Shown: positions 32,301 to 42,776, counted from the first letter of the stretch. The stretch is DNA of 64,000 nt from Microbaculum marinisediminis (GCF_025397915.1 NZ_JALIDZ010000001.1:62001-126000), one strand, 5' to 3'. Numbers and translations are program-made. Notes: a model not told the origin generated them from the sequence alone.

Positions 32301-32808
32301 CGGCGGCCTCAACCGGGAAGGCCGGGAGCGCCTGCTCGCCGCCTTCGACACCGTCAACGGGCACTTCCAGAGCCTCTTCACCCGCCTGTTCGGCGGCGGC
32401 GCGGCCGAACTGAAGCTGACCGAATCGGACGATCCGCTCGAAGCGGGCCTCGAGATCATCGCCCGTCCGCCCGGAAAGCGCCCCTCCTCGCTCACGCTCC
32501 TGTCGGGCGGCGAGCAAGCCCTGACGGCGACGGCCCTGATCTTCGCGGTGTTCCTGACCAATCCGGCGCCGATCTGCGTGCTCGACGAGGTTGACGCGCC
32601 ACTGGACGACGCCAATGTCGAACGCTTCTGCGACCTCGTCGAGGAAATCGCGCGGTCGACCGAAACGCGCTTCCTGGTGATCACCCACAACCCGATCTCG
32701 ATGGCGCGGATGGACCGGCTGTTCGGGGTGACGATGGCCGAGCGCGGCGTGAGCCAGCTGGTCTCCGTCGACTTCGGCGGCGCGATGGACCTGCGCGAAG
32801 CCGGTTGA
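29353..32808 (+). CDS. smc: Chromosome segregation protein SMC
   Basis: ATPase that compacts and segregates the chromosome with ScpA/ScpB. The 1151-residue protein has the N-terminal head with Walker A GIVGPNGCGKSNLVEA (about residue 33), a long Ala/Glu/Arg-rich coiled coil, a hinge at about residues 497-630, a second coiled coil and the C-terminal head with the signature LSGGEQALTATAL and Walker B CVLDEVDAPLDDANVERF (about residue 1075). Full length for the family. The ribosome-binding site is weak. It sits downstream of dsbA and upstream of the ATP synthase F0 operon. Confidence 0.97.
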   Translation: MKLTRLRIVGFKSFVDPSEIHIEPGLTGIVGPNGCGKSNLVEAVRWVMGESSHKSLRASGMDDVIFSGSGSRPSRNSAEVALVIDNSARRAPAQFNDADVLEVSRRIEREAGSVYKINGKDTRARDVQLLFADASTGAHSPAMVRQGQIGELISAKPRDRRKILEEAAGIAGLHSRRHEAELRLRAAEQNMARLDDVIAQLAQQLDSLKRQARQASRYKALSADIRKTEAILWHLRRQAALQAITDREAAVREAAAIVAGLTQAAAAAATARTEATSILPALREKEAEVAARLRHLTVTRDGIDREKRQVLERREELGGRLSQISADLERERATIASTNETIQRLDEEEAEIKAEAERAEANGEELKRRLSATETTLQEAEARLAEATANAAELTARRRQFERIVRDESDRLAKLEKQLADIEREAAALASSDTTREIAALSAAVDAAQAEVESREAATVEADQALTAARDALEAARAPTADAERDLKGLETEHRTLERVLAVDDGALWPPLIDAVTVRRGFEAALGAAFGEDLDHPAEDGAAIHWSMVAPDAADPALPAGARPMSEVVKAPDVLARALSQVGLVEHADGARLQTQLKPGQRLVTKSGDLWRWDGFTAAADAPTAAAKRLEQRNRVAELAREIEAARGRLETARTTLADNEAAARTAAEQATAARDASRAARGHLKDASERRSAAERKATQDTARSSALEEAKVRITQSIEEARATHREASAGLKALAGQGDPDARIELLKAETATARGQYAEARSAVDSLAKEADLRRTRAERNKAERRRWSDRIADGDKHLNTLAAREDQIRREWASLEEVPARLDARRAALANEIDAAEAARKAAADALATGDTRLTEADRVAKEADETLAGAREAKAREEATLEGLRQRLVDLEESIEEALERPADQALAVAGLDAESELPPADKLEADHERYKRDRDRLGSVNLRAEEEMREVETRHDALTTERGDLEGAIHRLRGAIGGLNREGRERLLAAFDTVNGHFQSLFTRLFGGGAAELKLTESDDPLEAGLEIIARPPGKRPSSLTLLSGGEQALTATALIFAVFLTNPAPICVLDEVDAPLDDANVERFCDLVEEIARSTETRFLVITHNPISMARMDRLFGVTMAERGVSQLVSVDFGGAMDLREAG

Positions 32809-32905
32809 TCACCGGGCCGGCGCCTGTCCCGGAGCCGATAACGCGCCGCAATAATACAGTCTTTTCACGTTTATTTTCAATAGCTTAACGAACTCTTACC
32901 TGTCC

Positions 32906-32934
32906 TTGACAGCCCACTGCGGCCAAACTATGGT
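32906..32934 (+). promoter_or_regulatory. Sigma70-type promoter of the atp operon
   Basis: TTGACA (32906-32911), 17-base spacer, TATGGT (32929-32934), 77 bases before the atpI start. A TTAA-N7-TTAC sequence resembling a CtrA site lies just upstream (32885-32899) but has one mismatch and may be chance. Confidence 0.65.
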
Positions 32935-33011
32935 GCGCCCGGCTTTGGGGGGCGGGCCGCCCCGGCCGTCCTTTGGAGCCGAGACGCGCCAATCCTGGTC
33001 AGGACACGGCG

Positions 33012-33428
33012 ATGAGCGAAGCACCGGAGAGCGGACCGGGTACCGTTAAACCAGCAGCCAGTCCGGCTGAACTTGATAGCCGCCGCAAGGCACTCAGAGC
33101 CTCGCTCGAAGGTGCACGGCGACGTCATGAACCGCCGCCCGAGACGTCCGCGCGCGGAAACGCACTCGGAATGGCCTTCAGGGTCGCGACCGAGTTCGTG
33201 GCGGGACTGATGGTCGGTGGTGGTATCGGCTGGTATCTGGATGACTGGATCGGCTCGCGTCCGCTGTTTTTCCTGGTGTTTCTCGCCCTTGGCGCGACAG
33301 CAGGGATTATGAACGTTATCCGCTCGGCGTATCGCATGAATGCGGCCGCGGCGGAGGAGACTGAACCGGAGACTTCGGATCGCAGCGATCCGGCCGGCAT
33401 TGCCGGTAAATCTGAACGTCGGAATTAG
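33012..33428 (+). CDS. atpI: ATP synthase protein I
   Basis: Small membrane protein of the F0 operon that helps assemble the c-ring and supports Mg/Ca handling. The 138-residue product has a polar N-terminus of about 60 residues and two helices: [26 protein letters not shown] (about residues 53-78) and [24 protein letters not shown]. The pattern GGxxGWxLD is typical of AtpI. The ATG follows a short GC-rich leader and is 10 bases upstream of the atpB GTG. Confidence 0.9.
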   Translation: MSEAPESGPGTVKPAASPAELDSRRKALRASLEGARRRHEPPPETSARGNALGMAFRVATEFVAGLMVGGGIGWYLDDWIGSRPLFFLVFLALGATAGIMNVIRSAYRMNAAAAEETEPETSDRSDPAGIAGKSERRN

Positions 33429-33438
33429 GAGCGCAGGC

Positions 33439-34197
33439 GTGGCGGCAGAAAATGGACATGGCGGCGGGGCCGGGTTCGACCCGATGCACCAGTTCGAGAT
33501 CCAGCGCATCCTGCCGCTGAACATCGGTGGCCTCGACGTATCCTTCACGAACTCCGCGCTGTTCATGGTGATCACGGTCGTGCTGGTCACGCTGTTCACC
33601 GCGGCCTCGATGAGCGGACGGGCCCTCGTGCCGGGCCGCATGCAGTCGATGGCCGAACTGTCCTACGAATTCGTCGCCAACATGATTCGCGAGAACGCCG
33701 GGTCCGAGGGGATGAAGTACTTCCCCTTCGTGTTCTCGCTGTTCATGTTCATCCTGTTCGCGAACATGCTCGGCATGGTCCCGTACGCCTTCACCGTCAC
33801 CAGCCACATCATCGTGACCTTCGTCCTGGCGATGGTCGTGTTCATCGGCGTGACGATCATCGGCTTCGCCAAGCACGGCCTCGGCTTCCTTCGCCTGTTC
33901 GCGCCGGCCGGCGCGCCGATGGTGCTGATGCCGCTGCTCATCGTGATCGAGGTGATCTCCTACCTGACGCGTCCGGTGAGCCTGTCGGTCCGACTGTTCG
34001 CCAACATGCTGGCCGGCCACACCATGCTCAAGGTGTTCGCCAGCTTCGTCGTCATGCTGGGTTTCGTCGGCGGCTGGCTGCCGCTGGCCGCGATGATCGC
34101 CTTCACCGGGCTGGAATTCCTGGTGGCGTTCCTGCAGGCCTATGTCTTCGCGATCCTGACCTGCATCTATCTCAACGACGCCCTCCACATGCACTAG
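33439..34197 (+). CDS. atpB: ATP synthase subunit a
   Basis: Proton-channel stator of F0. The 252-residue membrane protein has the essential Arg in [21 protein letters not shown] (about residue 175-195) and the C-terminal [24 protein letters not shown]. Starts with GTG, preceded by TAGGAGCG. An upstream in-frame start at 33340 would read into atpI. Confidence 0.96.
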   Translation: MAAENGHGGGAGFDPMHQFEIQRILPLNIGGLDVSFTNSALFMVITVVLVTLFTAASMSGRALVPGRMQSMAELSYEFVANMIRENAGSEGMKYFPFVFSLFMFILFANMLGMVPYAFTVTSHIIVTFVLAMVVFIGVTIIGFAKHGLGFLRLFAPAGAPMVLMPLLIVIEVISYLTRPVSLSVRLFANMLAGHTMLKVFASFVVMLGFVGGWLPLAAMIAFTGLEFLVAFLQAYVFAILTCIYLNDALHMH

Positions 34198-34259
34198 GCA
34201 TGGCGGGGGCCGTTCTTTAGGCCTTCTTCCTCAAAACCGTCACTCAAGGAGTTAGAGAC

Positions 34260-34487
34260 ATGGAAGCGGAAGCTGCAAAGTTCATCGGCGCGGGCATCGC
34301 CTGCATCGCCCTCGCCGGCGCCGGCCTCGGTATCGGTAACATCTTCGGCAACTACCTCTCGGCCGCGCTGCGCAACCCGTCCGCCGCCCAGTCGCAGTTC
34401 CCGAACCTTCTCCTCGGCTTCGCGCTCGCCGAAGCGACCGGCCTGTTCGGCCTCGTCGTTGCGCTGATCCTCCTGTTCGTCGTCTGA
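34260..34487 (+). CDS. atpE: ATP synthase subunit c
   Basis: The 75-residue proteolipid of the c-ring: two helices joined by the polar loop RNPSAAQSQF, first helix with GAGLGIGNIFGNYLS, second with FALAEATGLFGLVVALILL whose Glu is the proton carrier (residue 59 or 60). GGAG ribosome-binding site before the ATG. It is followed by a 75-base gap to the b' gene. Confidence 0.97.
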   Translation: MEAEAAKFIGAGIACIALAGAGLGIGNIFGNYLSAALRNPSAAQSQFPNLLLGFALAEATGLFGLVVALILLFVV

Positions 34488-34562
34488 CGAGACCTCGTCC
34501 AGACGACTCCTTGATCTCAAGGAACTCGCGCGCGCAGCAACACGCGCAAGGAGTGTACAGAG

Positions 34563-35186
34563 ATGAATAGCGACCCCGGCCAGACATTCGTGATCGCTCA
34601 GGCGACCGACGGCAAAGAAACGACGGCGGAAGAGCTCATCAAGAGCGAATCCACCGAGATTTCGGAAGCCATCGGCGTCAGTGAGCCCCAGAGCGGCGGC
34701 ATGCCCCAGTTCGATTTTTCGAACTACGCGCCGCAGATCGTCTGGCTCGCCATTACGTTCGTGGCCCTGTACGTGCTCATGTCGAAGGTGGCGCTGCCGC
34801 GCATCGCCACCGTGATCGAGCATCGCCGCGACCGTATCGCAAGCGACCTCGATGCCGCGGCGCGTCTCAAGGAAGAGACCGACGAGGTGATCGCGGCGTA
34901 CGAAGCCGAACTCGCCGAAGCGCGCGGCCGGGCCCACGAGATCGCCGCGGAGACCCGCGACAAGCTCAATAGCGAGCTTGCCGAGGAGCGCGCGGAGGTC
35001 GAGGCGGGCCTCGCCAAGAAGACGGCGCAAGCCGAGAAGCGGATTGCCGACACCAAGGCGAAGGCGATGGCGGAAGTCGATTCGGCGGCAGCCGACGCGG
35101 CGGCCGAGATCGTCACCGCGCTGACCGGCCTGAAGCCCACCAAGGCGGAGATCGACAAAGCCGTCGTTTCCGCCCTGCCGACCTGA
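34563..35186 (+). CDS. atpF2: ATP synthase subunit b'
   Basis: Peripheral-stalk subunit of the type with two b-like chains, as in alphaproteobacteria and phototrophs. The 207-residue protein has a polar N-terminal extension of about 55 residues, one helix ([20 protein letters not shown], about residues 57-76) and a long Ala/Glu/Lys-rich coiled coil. A GGAG site precedes the ATG. It is 10 bases upstream of atpF. Confidence 0.93.
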   Translation: MNSDPGQTFVIAQATDGKETTAEELIKSESTEISEAIGVSEPQSGGMPQFDFSNYAPQIVWLAITFVALYVLMSKVALPRIATVIEHRRDRIASDLDAAARLKEETDEVIAAYEAELAEARGRAHEIAAETRDKLNSELAEERAEVEAGLAKKTAQAEKRIADTKAKAMAEVDSAAADAAAEIVTALTGLKPTKAEIDKAVVSALPT

Positions 35187-35196
35187 GGTGCGAGAG

Positions 35197-35688
35197 ATGG
35201 AACTTCTAAACGCGCCTGAGACCTGGGTTGCCGTTTCCTTCATCGGCTTCATCGCCCTGGTCCTCTACTACAAGGTGCCGGGCCGGGTGACGACGGCCCT
35301 GGACGGCCGCGCCGACCGGATCCGCGCCGAACTCGAGGAAGCGCAGAAGCTGCGCGAGGAGGCCCAGGGCCTGCTTGCCGAGTATCAGCGCAAGCGCCGC
35401 GAGGCCGAGAAGGAAGCCGAGGAGATCGTCGCCCTGGCCAAGGAAGAGGCAGAGCGCCTAAAGATCGAGGCCCGCGAACAGATGGACGAGGTGGTCGAGC
35501 GTCGTTCCAGGCTCGCGGAGCTGAAGATCGCCCAGGCCGAGGAACAGGCGGTCGCCGACGTGCGCACCGCTGCCGCCGAGGCCGCCGTCGCGGCGGCCGA
35601 GACGGTCATCGCCGCCAAGGTGAAGGGCGCCGCGGCCAAGGATCTCGTCAGCGCCAGCATCGCGCAGGTGAAGGCCCGGCTGCAGTAA
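35197..35688 (+). CDS. atpF: ATP synthase subunit b
   Basis: Peripheral-stalk chain pairing with b' to hold the F1 head. The 163-residue product has one N-terminal helix (ETWVAVSFIGFIALVLYYK) followed by an acidic-basic coiled coil. Start ATG at 35197 with GAGG upstream. It ends the F0 operon, before an intrinsic terminator; the F1 genes (atpH, A, G, D, C) are not in the window, so they form a separate locus as in many alphaproteobacteria. Confidence 0.94.
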   Translation: MELLNAPETWVAVSFIGFIALVLYYKVPGRVTTALDGRADRIRAELEEAQKLREEAQGLLAEYQRKRREAEKEAEEIVALAKEEAERLKIEAREQMDEVVERRSRLAELKIAQAEEQAVADVRTAAAEAAVAAAETVIAAKVKGAAAKDLVSASIAQVKARLQ

Positions 35689-35711
35689 GCCAGGTCCGAT
35701 ACGGACAAGAC

Positions 35712-35743
35712 AAAAGCCCCGGGCCATGCCCGGGGCTTTTTTT
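35712..35743 (+). terminator. Intrinsic terminator of the F0 operon
   Basis: Stem of 13 pairs, AAAAGCCCCGGGC, loop CAT, then GCCCGGGGCTTTT running into a 7-base T-run (35737-35743). On the minus strand the run is only 4 Ts, so it may also end the convergent pip transcript weakly. Confidence 0.9.
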
Positions 35744-35762
35744 GTTTCGGCATCACCGGAGC

Positions 35763-36734
<972 letters not shown>

Positions 36735-38318
36735 CTATTCAGCCGCGTCGCGTTTCGGTTCCGGCTCGCTTGGTGCCTGGGGCGTCCAGCGCAGCACCGG
36801 CTGGCGCGCGGCGCGGGTCTCGTCTAGGCGGCGGCGCGGCGCGTACCAAGGCGCGCCGGCGAAGCGCTCGGTGTCGCCGCGCTTGGCGGCCATGGCGAGG
36901 TCGCGCAGCGTGGCGATGAACAGGTCGAGGCTCGCCTTGGATTCCGATTCGGTCGGCTCGATCAGCAGCGCGCCGTGCACGACCAGCGGGAAGTACATGG
37001 TCATCGGGTGATAGCCCTCGTCGATCATCGCCTTGGCGAAATCGAGGGTCGTGACGCCGGAGCCGTTGAGGAACTGGTCGTCGAACAGCACCTCGTGCAT
37101 GCACGGGCGGTCGCCGAACGGCAGGCTCATCACGTCCTTCAGGCAGGCGCGGATATAGTTCGCCGAGAGCACCGCATCCTCTGCGGCCTGGCGCATGCCG
37201 TCGGCGCCGTGGCTCAGCATCCAGGCGGCGGCGCGCACGAACATGCCCATCTGGCCGTGGAAGGCAGTCATGCGGCCGAAGGGTTTGGCGGCGCCGGCCT
37301 GGCCGGCATGCTCGATCAGGTCGAACCCGTCCTTGCCGGACACCACCCAGGGGAGCGGCGCGAAGGGCGCGAGCGCCTCCGACAGCACCACCGGGCCTGC
37401 GCCCGGCCCGCCGCCGCCATGCGGCGTCGAGAACGTCTTGTGCAGGTTGATGTGCATGGCGTCGATGCCGAGGTCGCCCGGCCGCACGCGGCCGAGGATG
37501 GCGTTGAGATTCGCGCCGTCGCAGTAGAAATAGGCGCCGGCGGCGTGCACCGCGTCGGCGATCTCGATGATGTCGCGCTCGAACAGGCCGCAGGTGTTCG
37601 GGTTGGTCAGCATGATGCCGGCGACTTCCGGCGACAGCCTTTCCTTCACCGCGGCGACATCGACGGTGCCGTCCTCGCGGGCCGGGATCGACGCAACCTC
37701 GTAGCCGAGCAGCGCGGCGGTGGCCGGATTGGTGCCGTGGGCGGATTCCGGCACCAGCACCACCGAGCGCGCATCGCCGCGGGCTTCCAGCGCCGCCTTG
37801 ATCGCCATCATGCCGCAGAGCTCGCCATGGGCGCCGGCCTTGGGCGACATGGCGACCGCCGGCATTCCGGTCAGTTCCTTCAGACCGTTGGCGACGAGAT
37901 CGATCAGCTCGAGCGCCCCCTGCACGGTCGAGACCGGCTGCAGCGGATGCACGTCGCCGAATCCCGGCAGCCGCGCCACCTTCTCGTTGAGGCGCGGGTT
38001 GTGCTTCATCGTACACGAGCCGAGCGGATAGAGCCCGGTGTCGATCGCGTAGTTCTTCTGCGACAGCCGGACATAGTGGCGGACGGCCTCGGGCTCGCTC
38101 ATCCCCGGCAGGTTGGGCGCATCGGACCGTTCCAGCCCGCCGAGATGGAGCTCCGTATCGTCCACGTCGGCGAGGTCGACGCCGGTCACGTCGGGCCGGC
38201 CGGTCTCGTAGATCAGCGCCTCCTCGATCATCAGGGCGCGGTTTCCGGTGAAGGTCGTGTGCCCGCCCTCGCCGGCCTCGCCGGGGCTCGTCGGGCGGCC
38301 TTGCGTGTTCATGCTCAT
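36735..38318 (-). CDS. gcvPB: Glycine dehydrogenase (decarboxylating) subunit 2
   Basis: The C-terminal half of the P protein when split into two chains; it binds pyridoxal phosphate and decarboxylates glycine with subunit 1. The 527-residue product has the PLP lysine in [17 protein letters not shown] (about residue 297) and the family segments [21 protein letters not shown] and NPNTCGLFE. The ATG overlaps the gcvPA stop in an ATGA junction. Confidence 0.97.
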   Translation of the reverse strand: MSMNTQGRPTSPGEAGEGGHTTFTGNRALMIEEALIYETGRPDVTGVDLADVDDTELHLGGLERSDAPNLPGMSEPEAVRHYVRLSQKNYAIDTGLYPLGSCTMKHNPRLNEKVARLPGFGDVHPLQPVSTVQGALELIDLVANGLKELTGMPAVAMSPKAGAHGELCGMMAIKAALEARGDARSVVLVPESAHGTNPATAALLGYEVASIPAREDGTVDVAAVKERLSPEVAGIMLTNPNTCGLFERDIIEIADAVHAAGAYFYCDGANLNAILGRVRPGDLGIDAMHINLHKTFSTPHGGGGPGAGPVVLSEALAPFAPLPWVVSGKDGFDLIEHAGQAGAAKPFGRMTAFHGQMGMFVRAAAWMLSHGADGMRQAAEDAVLSANYIRACLKDVMSLPFGDRPCMHEVLFDDQFLNGSGVTTLDFAKAMIDEGYHPMTMYFPLVVHGALLIEPTESESKASLDLFIATLRDLAMAAKRGDTERFAGAPWYAPRRRLDETRAARQPVLRWTPQAPSEPEPKRDAAE

Positions 38319-39658
38319 GCCAGCACCTCCTGCAGGGCGGCGGCATAGGCCGCGCGGTCGTCGTCGGTATTGATCTCGGTGGCCGCGACGATCACCAGGT
38401 CGTCGTGGCCGTTCTGGCGGAACAGGCGCGTCACCGGCACCCCGCCCAGCACGCCCTTCTCCGCCAGCGCCTCGACGACGTTAGCGGCGGCCTTCGAAAC
38501 CCGTATGGTGAACTCGTTGAAGTAGGCATGGTTCAGCAGCTCCACACCGGGTACCGCCGCCAGGGCCTTGGCGAGTTTCACCGCATTGGCGTGGTTGATC
38601 CGCGCGAGCCGCTTCAGGCCTTCGGCACCAAGCAGCGTCATGTGGATCGAAAACGCCAGGGCGCAGAGGCCGGAATTGGTGCAGATGTTGGAGGTCGCCT
38701 TCTCGCGGCGGATGTGCTGCTCGCGGGTCGACAGCGTCAGCACGAAGCCGCGACGGCCCTCCGCGTCGACCGTCTGGCCGGCGAGACGGCCCGGCATCTG
38801 GCGCACGAACTTGGAGCGCGTGGCGAACAGGCCGACATAGGGACCGCCGAAATTTAGCCCATTGCCGATCGACTGGCCCTCGCCGACGACGATGTCGGCG
38901 CCCATGGCGCCCGGCGATTCGACCAGGCCGAGCGAGACGGCCTCGGTGAAGACGGCAATCAACAGCGCGCCGTGCGCATGGGCCTTCTCGGCGATGGGCC
39001 GCAGGTCGACCAGGTGACCGAACACGTCCGGCGTCTGCACGACGACGCAGGAGGTGTCGTCGTCGATCAGCGCCATGACGTCATCCTCGCCGACCGGTAC
39101 CGGCGGCAGGGTCACGACCTCGTGGCCGCCCATATGGGCCAGGTTCTCGACGACGGCGCGATATTGCGGATGCAGGTTGCCGGCAAGGACCGCCTTTTCC
39201 CGCCGCGTCAGCCGGTGCGCCATCAGCACCGCCTCGCCGGTGCCGGTCGAGCCGTCGTACATCGAGGCGTTGGCCACCTCCATGCCGGTGAGTTCGGCGA
39301 CCTGGGTCTGGAACTCGAACAGCATCTGCAGCGTGCCCTGGGTGATCTCCGGCTGGTAGGGCGTGTAGGAGGTCAGGAACTCGGACCGCTGGATCAGATG
39401 ATCGACACTGGCCGGGACGTGATGGCGATAGGCGCCGGCGCCGACGAAGAACGGCACCGACCCGGCGGCGACGTTCTTGCCGGCCATGCGCGACAAAAGG
39501 CGCTCCACCTCGAGTTCGCTCTTGGCGCGCGGCAGATCGACCAGCGCGTCACGCCAGGCGGCGCGCGGCACGTCGGCGAACAGATCGTCGATGCCATCGA
39601 CGCCGATGCGGGCGAACATCGCCTCGCGGTCGGCATCGCTCAGCGGCAGGTAACGCAT
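38315..39658 (-). CDS. gcvPA: Glycine dehydrogenase (decarboxylating) subunit 1
   Basis: N-terminal half of the split P protein of the glycine cleavage system. The 447-residue product starts [19 protein letters not shown], and has [29 protein letters not shown] and [42 protein letters not shown]-type segments typical of the family. A GAGGAGA site lies before the ATG at 39658. It is 12 bases after the OsmC-like gene. Confidence 0.97.
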   Translation of the reverse strand: MRYLPLSDADREAMFARIGVDGIDDLFADVPRAAWRDALVDLPRAKSELEVERLLSRMAGKNVAAGSVPFFVGAGAYRHHVPASVDHLIQRSEFLTSYTPYQPEITQGTLQMLFEFQTQVAELTGMEVANASMYDGSTGTGEAVLMAHRLTRREKAVLAGNLHPQYRAVVENLAHMGGHEVVTLPPVPVGEDDVMALIDDDTSCVVVQTPDVFGHLVDLRPIAEKAHAHGALLIAVFTEAVSLGLVESPGAMGADIVVGEGQSIGNGLNFGGPYVGLFATRSKFVRQMPGRLAGQTVDAEGRRGFVLTLSTREQHIRREKATSNICTNSGLCALAFSIHMTLLGAEGLKRLARINHANAVKLAKALAAVPGVELLNHAYFNEFTIRVSKAAANVVEALAEKGVLGGVPVTRLFRQNGHDDLVIVAATEINTDDDRAAYAAALQEVLA

Positions 39659-39669
39659 GATACTTCTCC

Positions 39670-40140
39670 TCAGGTGTCCGCCGTCACCGGTTCGACGGTG
39701 ACCTCGGAGCGGACGGAATTTGCGATGAAGCACAGGTGATGGGCGTCGTCGTGCAGCGCCTTCTCGGCAGCCGCATCGGGCGCGCGCCCATCGGCGTAGC
39801 GGATCCGGGGACGCAGCGTCACCTTGTCGATCCAGTAGCGGCTTGCCTCGATACGGACCATCGATCCCACGGCATCGTCCTCGTAGGACCGAACGACGAA
39901 GCCGCGCTGACGGGCGAGGTCGAGGAACCACAGCATGTGGCACGACGACAGCGAGGCGACGAAGGCCTCCTCGGGATCGACCGCGTCCTCCTTCGAATAG
40001 GGCAGCTTGACGATGCTCGGCGCGGACGATGCCGGCACGGTGAGCCCGTCGAAGCGCCATTCGTGGCCCCGACTGTAGGTGTTGGCGGCAAAGTCGCCCT
40101 CGCAGGTCCAGGCAACGGTGACGCGATAGAGGTGCGCCAT
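39670..40140 (-). CDS. OsmC/Ohr-family protein inside the glycine cleavage operon
   Basis: A 156-residue OsmC-fold protein, a thiol peroxidase family handling organic hydroperoxides. Two conserved cysteines are visible: [12 protein letters not shown] (about residue 67) and [14 protein letters not shown] (about residue 138), the peroxidatic/resolving pair. It lies between gcvH (22 bases upstream) and gcvPA (12 bases downstream), all on the same strand, so it is co-transcribed with glycine cleavage genes. Redox protection of the lipoyl system is a guess. Confidence 0.85.
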   Translation of the reverse strand: MAHLYRVTVAWTCEGDFAANTYSRGHEWRFDGLTVPASSAPSIVKLPYSKEDAVDPEEAFVASLSSCHMLWFLDLARQRGFVVRSYEDDAVGSMVRIEASRYWIDKVTLRPRIRYADGRAPDAAAEKALHDDAHHLCFIANSVRSEVTVEPVTADT

Positions 40141-40162
40141 GGGTATCCCCTTCCGCGTGACC

Positions 40163-40537
40163 TCAGCTCACCGAGGCGACATAGGCCTTGTAGGCGTCGG
40201 CATCCATCAGCGCATCGAGCTGGGACGTGTCCGACAGCTTGATCTTTACGAACCAGCCCGCGCCCTCCGGCGCTTCGTTGACCTTGGCGGGCTCGTCGGC
40301 GAGCGCCTGGTTGACCTCGACCACCTCACCGGACACCGGCGCATAGATCTCGCTGGCCGCCTTGACGGATTCGACGACACCGGCCTCCTCACCGATGGCC
40401 ACCGTCTTGCCGACCTCCGGAAGCTCGACGAAGACGACATCGCCAAGCTGCTCCTGCGCGTAGTCGGTGATCCCAATGGTGCCGACGTCGCCTTCCACGC
40501 TGATCCACTCGTGGTCCTTGGTGAAATGCATGCTCAT
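40163..40537 (-). CDS. gcvH: Glycine cleavage system H protein
   Basis: Lipoyl carrier that shuttles the aminomethyl group between P, T and L proteins. The 124-residue product has the lipoylation lysine in [19 protein letters not shown] (about residue 60). The ribosome-binding site is AGAGGGA. It is 58 bases downstream of gcvT, with a hairpin in the gap. Confidence 0.97.
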   Translation of the reverse strand: MSMHFTKDHEWISVEGDVGTIGITDYAQEQLGDVVFVELPEVGKTVAIGEEAGVVESVKAASEIYAPVSGEVVEVNQALADEPAKVNEAPEGAGWFVKIKLSDTSQLDALMDADAYKAYVASVS

Positions 40538-40568
40538 CTGGTGTGTTCCCTCTTTCAGATCATGGTGC

Positions 40569-40589
40569 CGGCCGCGTTGCTCGCGGCCG
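40569..40589. other. Intercistronic hairpin gcvT-gcvH
   Basis: Perfect 8-base inverted repeat CGGCCGCG-TTGCT-CGCGGCCG in the gap between the gcvT stop and gcvH start. It has no T-run, so it may protect or modulate the mRNA rather than terminate. Confidence 0.5.
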
Positions 40590-40595
40590 CAATGG

Positions 40596-41732
40596 CTATC
40601 GCTTGTAACGGTGTGGCACGAAGGGCATCGCGGCGACCCTGGCGGCTTCCGCCCGGCCGCGCACGGTCAGGACCACCTCCGTGTCGACGGCGGCATGGGC
40701 CGTCTCGATGTAGCCCATCGCCACGGGGCCACCGACCGAGGGGCCGAAGCCGCCACTGGTGATCTTTCCGACCGTCGCGTCGCCGACGGCGATCTCGGTT
40801 CCCTCGCGGGCAGGCGCACGACCGTCCGGGCGGACGCCGACGCGGCGCCGCGACGGACCGTCGGCCAGTTCGCGGCGGATGCGTTCGTAGCCCGGGAAAC
40901 CGCCCTCCGCGCGCCGGCGCTTGCCGATCGACCAGGTGAGCGCGGCCTCGACCGGCGAGGTGGTCTCGTCGATATCGTGACCGTAGAGACACAGGCCCGC
41001 CTCGAGCCGCAGCGTGTCGCGCGCACCGAGACCGATCGGCTCGACCTCGGAGGCCGCCAGGAACGTGTCCCACATGGCGCCGGCCTTGTCGGCGGGAACC
41101 GAAATCTCGAAACCGTCCTCGCCGGTATAGCCGGAGCGCGAGATATGACAGGGAATGCCGTCCAACGTGGCATCGCAGGCCGCCATGAAGGCCAGATCGA
41201 CCGCCGCGCCGCAGTGGCGCGCCATGACGCCCTCGGCCTTCGGCCCCTGCAACGCCATCAGCGCCCGATCCTCGATCGGCTCAAGCGTCACCGTACCGGG
41301 AAGCCGGGCGCGCATGTGCGCGTAGTCGACGTCCTTGCGCGAGGCGTTGACAATCAGGAACAGGCGCCCGTCGAGGGCGGGATCGGCGGGCCGCGTGACC
41401 ATGAGGTCGTCGATGATGCCGCCCTCGTCGGTGAGAAACTGGGTGTAGCGGATCGCGCCGGGCTTCAATCCGGCGATATCGCCGGGAACCAGCGTCTCCA
41501 GCGCCGCCGCCGTGGCGGCGAAATCAGAGCCGACGAGCCAGGCCTGGCCCATGTGCGAAACGTCGAACAGGCCCGCGTTCTCGCGCGTCCACTTGTGCTC
41601 GGCGATGATGCCGCGGGCATACTGGACGGGCATGGCGTAGCCGGCGAACGGCACCATGCGCCCGTCAAGCGCCACATGGCGGTCGTGGAGCGGCGTCTTC
41701 AAAAGGTCGGAACTGGATGTGTCGTCTGTCAT
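40596..41732 (-). CDS. gcvT: Glycine cleavage system aminomethyltransferase (T protein)
   Basis: Transfers the methylene group of aminomethyl-lipoyl-H to tetrahydrofolate with release of ammonia. The 378-residue product starts with the family segment [28 protein letters not shown], has [15 protein letters not shown] (about residue 58), [13 protein letters not shown] (about residue 190, folate region) and [18 protein letters not shown]. First gene of the gcv operon, behind the glycine riboswitch. Confidence 0.97.
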   Translation of the reverse strand: MTDDTSSSDLLKTPLHDRHVALDGRMVPFAGYAMPVQYARGIIAEHKWTRENAGLFDVSHMGQAWLVGSDFAATAAALETLVPGDIAGLKPGAIRYTQFLTDEGGIIDDLMVTRPADPALDGRLFLIVNASRKDVDYAHMRARLPGTVTLEPIEDRALMALQGPKAEGVMARHCGAAVDLAFMAACDATLDGIPCHISRSGYTGEDGFEISVPADKAGAMWDTFLAASEVEPIGLGARDTLRLEAGLCLYGHDIDETTSPVEAALTWSIGKRRRAEGGFPGYERIRRELADGPSRRRVGVRPDGRAPAREGTEIAVGDATVGKITSGGFGPSVGGPVAMGYIETAHAAVDTEVVLTVRGRAEAARVAAMPFVPHRYKR

Positions 41733-41779
41733 AACCGGTCCTGCATAGGCGTAGAGTCGGAGACCCGGCCGGGTCCGCT

Positions 41780-41985
41780 CGCGCCCCTCTCTGTCGCAGG
41801 ACCTGAGAGATTTCGCCCCGGAACGCCCGTGGCTTACCCCTTCGGTGAGCCGCCGGCGATTAGGTGCCGACGACTGCTTTCCAGAGTCTCATCCTCCCGC
41901 GGTCCCTTGTGCCTGAGAGTTTCCGGGGCCGGTTGCTCCTTCGGCGCCGGCCGCAAATTCGGCCGGTCTCTCCCGCGGGATTCGA
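41780..41985 (-). ncRNA. Tandem glycine riboswitch
   Basis: Two consecutive glycine aptamers upstream of gcvT. On the minus strand both contain the hallmark CTCTCAGG (complement of 41912-41919 and 41802-41809), and both have the receptor element CCGAAGG: GCCGAAGGAGCAA (aptamer 1, near 41945-41933) and CACCGAAGGGGTAAG (aptamer 2, near 41847-41833). GCGGGAGAGACC opens aptamer 1 and GGACCGCGGG begins aptamer 2. The expression platform probably includes the palindrome GACCCGGCCGGGTC at 41762-41775. Binding of glycine is expected to turn the operon on. Ends are approximate. Confidence 0.92.
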
Positions 41986-41999
41986 CGAATGTGAGGGCG

Positions 42000-42027
42000 A
42001 TCTTACGGTGCGCCCCTAACCTGTCAA
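42000..42027 (-). promoter_or_regulatory. Promoter of the gcv operon
   Basis: On the minus strand TTGACA (42027-42022), 16-base spacer, TAAGAT (42005-42000), just upstream of the riboswitch. It lies between the riboswitch and the lipoprotein stop. Confidence 0.75.
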
Positions 42028-42039
42028 CCTCGGTCGACG

Positions 42040-42681
42040 TCAGCCGCGCTTCGGCTTGCCTCCCAACTCGTCGAAGCCGATGTAAATCACGTAATTGTTG
42101 ATGTGGTCGCCTTCCGGCACCTCGTAGTAAAGCGAATCGTCCACCTGGGTGAACTGCTGAACCGTCTCGCCGGGCAGGATGTTCGGCTGGACCGGGTAAA
42201 GCTGGGTCCACACCCCCTCGCCGCCCGTGCGCACCAATGCGGCGCGGAGCGGCAGTTGCACGGGCTGGTTGTTCCAGGCCGGACCAACGACGACCTTGCC
42301 GGCGATGCCGAGCTTGATCCGGATCGCGTTCGTGCCGATGAACTCGCACTCGCGCGCCGTCTTCACGATGCCGCCCTGAAAGACGACGTAGTCGGGATCG
42401 CCCTCGTGTCCCCGCACGTAGACACGATGGGTTTCCGTGCCTTCACGAATGACGACCGGCGGGCACTTGGCTTCGGCCTGGGGCGGCGGCGCACCAGCGT
42501 CGACCGGCAGCTCGTCCGGATCCTCGCCCGCGCCGACCAACATCTTAAACGCGCCGATCGTGGAATCGCTGGCGTCGCGCCCGGCCTGCGTGTCGCAGCC
42601 CGCGGCAGCGCCAGCCAGCGCCAGAACAAAAGCCAGTTTGATCGCCCGGCGGCGATCGGTAGCATCGCGAAGAAGCCGCAT
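42040..42681 (-). CDS. Putative lipoprotein, unknown function
   Basis: A 213-residue protein with a lipoprotein signal (KLAFVLALAGAAAGC, lipobox AAGC, mature Cys about residue 29). The mature part has a Pro-rich patch (DAGAPPPQAEAKCPP), a beta-rich domain with IREGTETHRVYVRG, FQGGIVKTARECEFIG and a C-terminal EVPEGDHINNYVIYIGFDELG. No family recognised with certainty; the pattern suggests an envelope lipoprotein. The ATG at 42681 is used, with AAGG upstream. Gene lies between the gcv promoter and ispH. Confidence 0.8.
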   Translation of the reverse strand: MRLLRDATDRRRAIKLAFVLALAGAAAGCDTQAGRDASDSTIGAFKMLVGAGEDPDELPVDAGAPPPQAEAKCPPVVIREGTETHRVYVRGHEGDPDYVVFQGGIVKTARECEFIGTNAIRIKLGIAGKVVVGPAWNNQPVQLPLRAALVRTGGEGVWTQLYPVQPNILPGETVQQFTQVDDSLYYEVPEGDHINNYVIYIGFDELGGKPKRG

Positions 42682-42776
42682 ACGCTCATATACCTTCGTC
42701 AGAACCCCCCACGGGCGGCCCTTATAGCAGGCCAATCGCGGAAATCCCAAGGGGCCGTGCGACACGGGCCAACGCC

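Noticed and set aside
29083-32688. 1201-codon open frame on the minus strand opposite smc
   Set aside because: Shadow of the smc coding bias; no motifs, no ribosome-binding site, and the composition is the complement of an Ala/Glu coiled coil.
32885-32899. CtrA site in front of the atp operon (TTAA-N7-TTAC)
   Set aside because: One mismatch in a key position and no known reason for CtrA control of ATP synthase; kept only as a remark on the promoter entry.
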